NCBI GenBank assembly: GCA_015501605.1
Contig: JADNRZ010000036.1
Location: 1-64,000 of the forward strand
Length of the DNA: 64,000 nt
Direction of reading: 5' to 3'
Origin: Panaeolus papilionaceus
Taxonomy: Eukaryota; Basidiomycota; Agaricomycetes; Agaricales
Each line of letters starts with the position of its first letter. The stretch's first letter is position 1. The translations under genes and the position numbers were made by a program. This document shows positions 57,325 to 64,000 of the stretch, one piece after another. The notes below the pieces were generated by a model, which was given only the letters and a program-made list of their open reading frames with translations, searched no databases and had not been told where the DNA came from.

Positions 57325-58957
57325 AGGGAGAGACACGACCAACCCAGTCCTCTGCAACCATTTCCTCTCGCTGGCAGCAATGAACTGATCGATGATGCAC
57401 TGGGCATTGTTGGCAAAGTCACCGAACTGGGCTTCCCAGATAGTCAACGAGTCGGGTGAGACGAGCAAGTAACCAAGCTCGAATCCGAGAGTACTAAACT
57501 CTGACAACGACGAGTTGCAAACAACAAATCAGGCCTGGCTGGAGCCGAGATCGTTGAGAGGGATGTACTGAGCCTCGTTGACTTGGTCATGGATGACGGC
57601 GTGACGTTGGGAGAAAGTACCACGCTCGACGTCTTGACCTGACACGCGGACATGGATCCTCTTGAGGGCGAGAGAACCGAATGCTAGAGCTTCTGCGGTA
57701 GACCAGTCGATATTGGTGCCCTCCTCAACAGTTTTGCCACGGGCGGTGAGAATGCGAGCCAGGTTGCGGTGAGGAGTGAAGTTGGTGGGGTATGAGGAGA
57801 TAGCCTTGCCAACACGTTTGAGGGTATCACTGTCTGTTCTGGTAGCACACGAGGGTGCGCTCGGCGAGCTGTTTGGATGAAGGGAAGCCCTGCCGGGCAG
57901 TCGAGAGCCACTCCTTACTGGTGGGGAATGTAGTCCTTTGCAGCAGCGGCAGCCTTCTCCATCATGCCCCACACCCATTTCTTGTGCTCCTCAATATCCT
58001 TCTCGGTGAATGTACCACGATCGACGACGAATTTGGTGTATTGAGCGAGAGGAATGGGCTGCTTCTTGATGGCCCCGTACATACTGGGTTGAGTGAAGCT
58101 CAGCTGATTGGTCTCGCTAAGGCCCTACGTCAGGAGCACACAATCTGCCGCGAGCTGGGAGACGAGAAATTGACGATTTCAATGTTGTCCCCGTTTATGT
58201 GGATAATGGGGCCATTGGTGGATTTGGCAGCGCGGAGGATACAAGGTGGAGCAGAATAAACGAGGATGGTGGTGAAGCCTGACAAAGGCAGCATCACTGT
58301 GGAGAAGGGACATGACAGCGTCGTGAATGGCTGCATCATTCTCAAGGCGCTGAATGGCGAGTCTGCCCAAACGACGGGATGAGCGGCTTCCAAGTGAGAG
58401 GGAGACTTTCTTGCCGGATGTTGTGTTTCGGACGTAATTGGCGCCAAGATGGTATCTAACATCATCAGCAGACCAAGAGTCCTTGTCACTAGAGAACTCA
58501 TTGAGGATGGCCTCAATAGGTTTACGAATAACGTTGGCAAGGGCGTTGAGATGACCACGATGAGGCATACCAATGGTGATGTGCTTGATGCCGTTGTTGA
58601 CAGAGCAGTTGATGAGAGCCTTCATACCGGGAATGAGGGCTTCGCAACCTTCAAGACTGAAACGCTTCTCGTTGGGGTACTTGCTGACAATGAAGTTTTC
58701 AAAAGACTCTGACCAGATGAGTCGATCAAGAATCATTTGCTTCTTGTTGACAGCGTAGTTCCATGGCTTGGGCGGCTCGATACGTTCAAGAATCCAGTCA
58801 CACTGCTCCTTGTCAGGGATGTAGGCGTACTGGACACCAACGGCACCACCTAAATGGATAACATAAATGAGTTGTCTCATAATTTTAAAAAATGACAGCA
58901 GACACAGGACGCACCGTAGATTCGCTCGCACGGCTTTATGATTTGCCGCAACTTCAT
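57325..58957 (-). pseudogene. Partial, decayed copy of 2-oxoglutarate dehydrogenase E1
   Basis: Reading from 58957: [15 protein letters not shown], an intron with GTGCGT donor and CATTTAG acceptor, then [64 protein letters not shown] and [13 protein letters not shown]. These are thiamine-diphosphate E1 blocks of the mitochondrial 2-oxoglutarate dehydrogenase complex (TCA cycle). Further blocks follow in shifting frames ([63 protein letters not shown]). Two internal deletions (after KKVSLSL and after SDAAF), several frameshifts, and loss of both ends make it a pseudogene. Retention of a spliceable intron shows it came from genomic DNA and not from a processed mRNA. Confidence 0.9.
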
Positions 58958-59750
58958 GGTTTCATTTCAGACTATTCCATTCCATCCGCTCTCTCTCAAA
59001 TGTATCACCCACCACAGTACTTCAACCCATGCCTCGTTATGTCCCCCTCATGTCAAACCGTGTGCTTCACTATCAACCCATCCAACGAATTCCACCCCGA
59101 ACCTCGCCCATGCGCCTCCTATCCCTCCTCTAACACACCTTTCTCCCTCCACATCACATTCCTTCCTGCGTCCGTCCATGACCCACCACCTTTTCAGCAT
59201 TATCACCAAATCCGCCTCAACGACAACATTACAGCATATATGCGCTGAGATAGGAACAGGTGAAAGAAAAACGTGTCGTTGGTGTGCGAATTGGAGGGTT
59301 TTGAGAAAGGAGTTTGAATTTGTTGACATGATTCAGGCGGAGAGGATGGGGGTGGGGATTAGGGTGATGGGTGGAACATATGGCGGAGTTTTGATCCCAG
59401 TATGTGGGACAAGTTCATAATCTTCATCATTGTCGAAATGCCCTGGTGCTTCAGGTGACGAGCAGTGTGAATGCATGCACATTATAACACCAGTGTCTGT
59501 CTTTTGTTCCTCGTGTAACCAACACCGATCACCGATGGCGCAAACCTCCACACTCCCAAACCATCTCTTCCGTACGCCCCTCGGACCCATCCAACCTCTC
59601 AACACAAGAAGCGACAACACACTACGCGCAGATACGTAGCACCAACAGCCCATGTTCCCATTTATCTCCATTCCTCTCCCTTCGATCCCGTTCCTGCCTT
59701 TGTTGAATTTGCGACCCCCCCTGCAACCCTCACAAATCCTCACACTCGTA
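58930..59750 (-). pseudogene. Fragment of an unidentified hypothetical family, copy B
   Basis: Similar to 3100-3790 (see copy A), with CACTATCAACC, CATCCAACG, TTTCCTGCGTCCG and ACAGCATATATGCGCTGA blocks. Frames on both strands are partly open (minus 59743-59333 and 59329-59048) and none is long. The sense strand is uncertain. Its right part includes PHTGIKTPPYVPPITLIP in the minus reading, comparable to SLGITTYTPPMH in copy A. Not identified. Confidence 0.35.
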
Positions 59751-59754
59751 TGCC

Positions 59755-60385
59755 AATTTCTGATAAAGCCCTTAGTTGGGCACCCCGTAGCGTTGCAAGA
59801 TTTACGGGCAGGTAGGACAGAAAGGTGAAGCTGGCGCTAAGGAGGAGGCGAAGATGCTAGGAAGACTCGATGGAGGTCTGAGCGTCGGTTTGAGAAGATG
59901 GTTGGCAGGGTCTGCGAACACGGAGAAGGTGGTGGTCAGAAGAGAGTGATTGAGGCGAGGAAGGGAAAGCGATGGGAATTGGCGTTGAAAGTGCGTCAAG
60001 AATGTGGAAAGCTAGACTTGCAAAAATCCTGGCCAAATAACATCCGGCCTGCATGGCGTAGCTTGAACCGGAGGTGCACCCTAGGATAGTGACAAGTGCC
60101 TTGTAGGATTGTGAATTGATGGTACGAATCAGTTTCGTGGTATGAAACATTGTCGCGTATACGGTACGTAATAGCTGGACAGGTTGCATGTTACAGTGCC
60201 TTGCATATCTGTTTGCAGACGCGATTTTGCAAAATTTGTTTGTTCATGTTTCATCTGTCACACAATTGTTACAACCAGGGTCGTAAATCTATCAGTAGCC
60301 AGGGACATTGAATTCACGGATCTCATCCATATGAGACTGATAAGAGCGTTGCGAGAAAGAAATAGACAATGCACCTACATATTCA
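59755..60385. other. No recognised gene; 5' flank of the mariner-like transposase
   Basis: Short frames only. A TACAGTGCCTTGCATATCTG sequence at about 60191 could be a transposon terminus, but I found no clear inverted partner after 61431 (ACAGTGAGGCATAGC at 61434 is in direct orientation). Confidence 0.3.
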
Positions 60386-61431
60386 ATGGCCCCCCATCTC
60401 TCTGAAGACTGAAGGCAGCTCATCCTGGATTGGAGCCAGAGTGGGCTAGATCCCGAAGCCATTGCCATGCAGGCAGGATGTAGTGTACGCACCGTCTATT
60501 ATATCCTCGCTTATTACCGGGACTATGGCACCCCACACAACCCATTTTCACGCAAGGATCGAAATCCACGGAAACTTGACACAGGCGACTTAAATTTTTT
60601 GAGATCTCTTATTGATGCTTGGCCAAAAATCTACCTTGATGAGCTGCAAGAAGAACTCTACACGTCTCGTGGCATTGAGGTCTCAATTTCAACAATTTCT
60701 CGTTCTCTTCATAGATGGGCAATCACCAACAAACAAGTAGCCAGTGCTGCAATGGAGCGCAATGAGCTTTTACAGGCAGTTTGGCAAGCAGAGCATGGCA
60801 ACATACCAGCTGAATATTGCGTGTGGCTAGATGAGGCAAGTGTTGATGACAAAACCAATTTGCGGCGACTGGGTTGGAGTGGGTTGGGTCAAGCCTGTGT
60901 ATGTCGGGACACTTTCCTTCGTGGCCAGCGATACTCTATCCTCCCAGCTCTGACATCAGAAGGGATCATTGCTCTGGACATATTTGAAGGATCTGTCAAC
61001 AAGGAATATTTTCTCCAGTTTATCCGTGATCAAGTGGCACCACGGTTGAATCCTTACCCAGCGCCCTGGAGTGTTGTGATTATGGACAATTGCGCAATTC
61101 ATCATGATGAAGATATTCGTAAAATCATTGAGGAAGACTGTGGTTTGTAACTTCTCATCAATTCTTAAAACTGAATGCAATATTGATTATCATGTTGTCG
61201 AAAACAGGGGCTAAACTTGTCTATCTTCCACCTTATTCACCAGACTTCAATCCCATTGAGCAAGCATTTCATTCAGTGAAGGCATGGCTCAGAAGACGAG
61301 AGGCTCAAGTGACAAACCCACAAATTCGGCCATGGTTGATTCATCAAGCAATTGACGCACTCACACCTGAAATGGCAGAAGGGTGGATCCATAATTGTGG
61401 ATACTCATTCGAAGCAGACAATATTGTATAG
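60386..61431 (+). pseudogene. Tc1/mariner-like transposase with an early stop
   Basis: The natural start appears to be ATG 60386 (MAPHLSED), followed by TGA at 60410-60412 and then RQLILDWSQSGLDPEAIAMQ in the same frame; a start at ATG 60467 would avoid the stop. A helix-turn-helix region (AGCSVRTVYYILAYYRDYGT) precedes the DDE catalytic domain: first Asp in WLDEASVDD, second in VVIMDNCAIHH, and Glu in LPPYSPDFNPIEQAF. One intron, 61143-61207 (GTTTGT...AACAG), joins EEDCG to AKLVYLPP. The protein would cut and paste its element at TA sites. Apart from the early TGA the frame is intact, so the protein may still be made from the internal start without its first 27 residues. Confidence 0.9.
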
Positions 61432-61491
61432 AACAGTGAGGCATAGCTACAAAATATGACGGAAAAAGAGTGTAGCTACGAGAAATAAATA

Positions 61492-63323
61492 TTAAGCTTG
61501 TGCACGGCGCTTCTTTTCAAGACAGGCAGACCACTCCTTGCAAAACTTTTTGGCCTTCAGAACTGCACTGTTGGGAGCACCTGAAATGCGACGAAGCTCT
61601 GTGTCAGAAACAAATGGGATGATGTCAGGGGTGTAATCTTCCATGCGCATCTCGATCTCGAAAGGGGTCCAATCTATACCTTCAAGCTCAGCCAAGTCAC
61701 GAAGACACTTGCGGAGCTCAAATTCCTTTTCAGGGAGTGGAGACTCAGTGCTAGCACTGGACTTGAAACGCTTGGGAGTGGTGGGAGGGGAAGACATGGA
61801 GTGAGAGCGCTTGCGAGAGTTCTTTTGGGACATGCCAGTTAGAACAGGAACAAGTGACATCATCAACAATGCCATGGCATCGCGGTTGACATCAGAAGAG
61901 GGTGCCATGGCAGGATGAGGTCCTGTTCGGCCACGAGAGCGCGGGCCAACCACGTTTCCATCATGCGCACCATCAAAGGCAGGAGCATGAGGCGGCTCAT
62001 GTTTCGTAGCATCACCTGCAGCCTGCAGATGTAATAAATTAGAATTCATATAAAAAATACAAGACGAAGGCATACCATTGCAGCTGCCCAAGTCTTGAGA
62101 CGGAGGGGGTTGAGCATGATGTGCTTGCTTGCAGCACTTACATAGCAATAGCCAGTTTGACCATGCTCGCCAAAATGTTGTTGGCAAGGCCACTTCTTCT
62201 TGAGCTCCAGGATGAAATGTCCATGAAGCTGCGTGAGCTCACTGAAAGCCTCAACCTGGGGAACCTAGTGATATATCAGCAAGATGTTGTTGTGGGATGC
62301 AAAAATAGCATACCTGGGTCCCATATGCGAGCTCTTCCTCACCACCAACTTGTGAATCGTTGACACCAGGAGGAACCTAGGATTAAATTAAGCAAATTGA
62401 ACAAATAAAATGACTTAAACCACATACGATTTGCTTAATGCGAAAACCCTCCATGTCATCTACATCAATCTCAACACCGACTTGGACGTTCCTCCAATCT
62501 TTCTTCTGAAGCGCCTCAAGTGCCACCCCAAATTGATGGTCATTCTGGATGGATGGAGCACCACTCTTGCCCCCACTACAGGAAGATTTAGTACATTTCG
62601 GAAATGCATAGCCAAAAAAAAAATACCTTGCGCCTGTCCACCACAATTTGAAGTCTGGGCCAGAATGAGTACCAGGGCTGAAGGTCTCATGAAGACCATG
62701 AATCTTCAAGAACGCCTTGATAAACTCAACACGAGAGATGGAACCCATGGAGATGGTGTCCATCTTCGTGATCTTGGCCTTCTTTGGAATCGCCTTGTTA
62801 CGGCTGATTGCAGGTTGAGTCGGGGTATAGAAGAGGGTGACATTGACGAGATGTCCTGCGATGCAATAGTTTGAGCATGAATCCAAAAAAAAAGAAAAAA
62901 AGAAGGAAAGCGCACCATTTTCAGTACGGTAGTGAGAATTGGTGATATTGGTCAAAACAGGTGTAACTGGGGCAGGAGGATCGGCAGGAGCAGGAGAGGG
63001 CGAGACACGAGCTGCTTGCATGTCATATTGAGCCTGGGCAATGGCATTGCCTTCAACATAGGGACGAGGTGGACGACCCACTGCGATGAGCGGATTGTTG
63101 ATCTGCTCATGGCTGAAATAGAGCATGGGAGGGTCATGGCCGCCATCTAGGATGAACAAAAACACCATCAGCATACAAAATGTCGTTGAGAGAATGATCA
63201 AAACTTACCCATCCAGCCTGGGTTGTTCAACCATGCTTCAGAGGGACGACGGGTGTTAAGAGGGATATTGGGCGGGGTTGGTGCATTGATTTCAATGCTG
63301 ATGTTATTCTGTGGGGTAGACAT
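61492..63323 (-). CDS. Intact hypothetical Agaricomycete protein with SAM-like C-terminus
   Basis: Starts at ATG 63323 (MSTPQNNISIEINAPTPPN) and ends at 61492. Exons join in phase through introns near 63209-63149, about 62914-62860, 62629-62570, about 62429-62380, about 62310-62266 and about 62070-62030. Blocks in order: EAWLNNPGWMDGGHDPPM, an Ala/Pro-rich stretch, RVEFIKAFLKIHGLHETFSPG, FKLWWTGASGGKSGAPSIQN, VGVEIDVDDMEGFRIKQI, LTQLHGHFILELKKKWPC, YCYVSAASKHIMLNPLRL and KTWAAAMAAGDATKHEPP. The C-terminus (LRKCLRDLAELEGIDWTPFE to LKAKKFCKEWSACLEKK) has the pattern of a SAM-like helical domain. A basic SRKRSHSM segment suggests nuclear entry. Uncharacterised, but common in mushrooms in my experience. 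No disruption seen. Confidence 0.7.
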
Positions 63324-63384
63324 GACGCTGAATGAGATTCTGAGAAATACAACTGAGTTCTGCTCACCTTTTATCCTCTGTCCT

Positions 63385-63475
63385 CGTCGTGAGCCCTGCA
63401 CCCCCCAACGTTGGGCTATCAAAAGTTAAGCAGACCTGGGCAGGGTGGTCAGCAAATCGGATGGGTTGTGGGCTC
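63385..63475 (+). repeat. 5S rRNA-like segment (fragment or 5S-derived repeat)
   Basis: AAAAGTTAAGCAGACCTGGGC at 63419-63439 followed by GGTGGTCAG and ATCGGATGGGTTGTGGGC resembles the middle and 3' part of eukaryotic 5S rRNA (GTTAAGCAG...GGTTAGTA...GGATGGGTGACC). The preceding CTGCACCCCCCAACGTTGGG is a weak match to the 5S 5' half. A full 5S gene with closed outer stem is not seen, so this is at most a fragment, pseudogene or 5S-derived retroelement head. Confidence 0.35.
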
Positions 63476-63480
63476 AAAGT

Positions 63481-64000
63481 GGATGGAAACATGCCTAGAG
63501 ACCACCAACAACTCAGTTCTATCATGGCAAAGACAACGGTGGCTGCTACAGTGTCCTCGTCATCAAGGAGTAGCCATTGAAAATGAGAGAACAACTGGCC
63601 CCATGGCGCTGTAAAGAATGGAGGGGTAGGGTCAGTCCGGGTAAGAGCCGTTGAGGTACTGTTTTTCGCTGTTGAACGAGGCTATCACCAAGGTGAAGAG
63701 GTGCAGTGGTCAAGAGGTGCAGGGAGTGTGGCGGGATCATTGACAAACCTCCATCATCAGGAAAACATTTGAAACCGGGGATGTGGTTCTAGAGGTGACA
63801 GTTATGTGACAGAATGCCTTGCGATGATACTGGGATTTTTGTCTTGGTTGTGTATCACCTGCCCGAAATATATGATACCGTTCAATCCCACCCTGAGGTC
63901 GTCATTGTAGGCCAATATACTACATGGAAATTCTCATTGGATAAGATGCTCGTGATCCCAGGCTTCGATGTTGTCTATACCCCCTTATCTTAGTTTGATC
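63481..64000. other. No gene seen at the right edge
   Basis: Short frames only; a gene could begin beyond the window. Confidence 0.4.

Overview
The window looks like a repeat-rich, accessory stretch of an Agaricomycete (mushroom-forming basidiomycete) genome. The evidence is the gene content (a NACHT-WD40 NLR-like gene, BTB and F-box genes, a DUF6532-like gene, KDZ, hAT, Tc1/mariner and Copia transposons) and the many short introns of about 50-70 nt with GT-AG ends. No rRNA operon, tRNA gene, plasmid or prokaryotic feature is visible. All assignments were made by reading translations and repeats by eye; no database search was run.

Layout. 1-8.5 kb: a frame-broken hypothetical gene, a degenerate fragment of a second hypothetical family, and an array of about 165-bp dimeric repeats (5.19-6.27 kb), with little recognisable coding around them. 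8.58-14.71 kb: one apparently intact ten-exon gene for a C2 - linker - NACHT - WD40 protein of about 1862 residues, with 13 almost identical WD40 repeats. 16.4-26 kb: a relict LTR, a BTB gene and an F-box gene (both with frame problems), several non-coding repeats, a 2.1-kb element with TIRs, and two tandem hairpin elements. 26.2-47.2 kb: a roughly 21-kb KDZ-type DNA transposon bounded by 244-bp inverted repeats and a 7-bp target duplication. Its transposase is split by a complete 4.58-kb hAT element (8-bp target duplication) and by a structure with 1.7-kb nearly perfect inverted arms. Two hypothetical genes lie inside the KDZ ends, downstream of the transposase. 47.8-57.3 kb: a DUF6532-like gene interrupted in an exon by a complete 6.73-kb Copia retrotransposon (LTRs about 99% identical, 5-bp target duplication), flanked by arrays of CTACAG-type motifs. 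57.3-59.8 kb: a decayed 2-oxoglutarate dehydrogenase E1 fragment and a second copy of the hypothetical family seen near 3 kb. 60.4-63.3 kb: a Tc1/mariner-like transposase and an intact multi-exon hypothetical gene with a SAM-like C-terminus.

How it fits together. The window is mostly elements nested in elements: hAT and a palindromic element in KDZ, Copia in the DUF6532-like gene. Across KDZ, hAT, Copia and the mariner-like gene, nearly all internal stops are single TGA codons where the family is expected to have an Arg codon. This is what C-to-T change at CpG would produce, and points to methylation-driven decay or a RIP-like process. The NLR-like gene is the main host locus of functional interest; its repeat pattern is that of fungal NLRs under concerted evolution and diversification.
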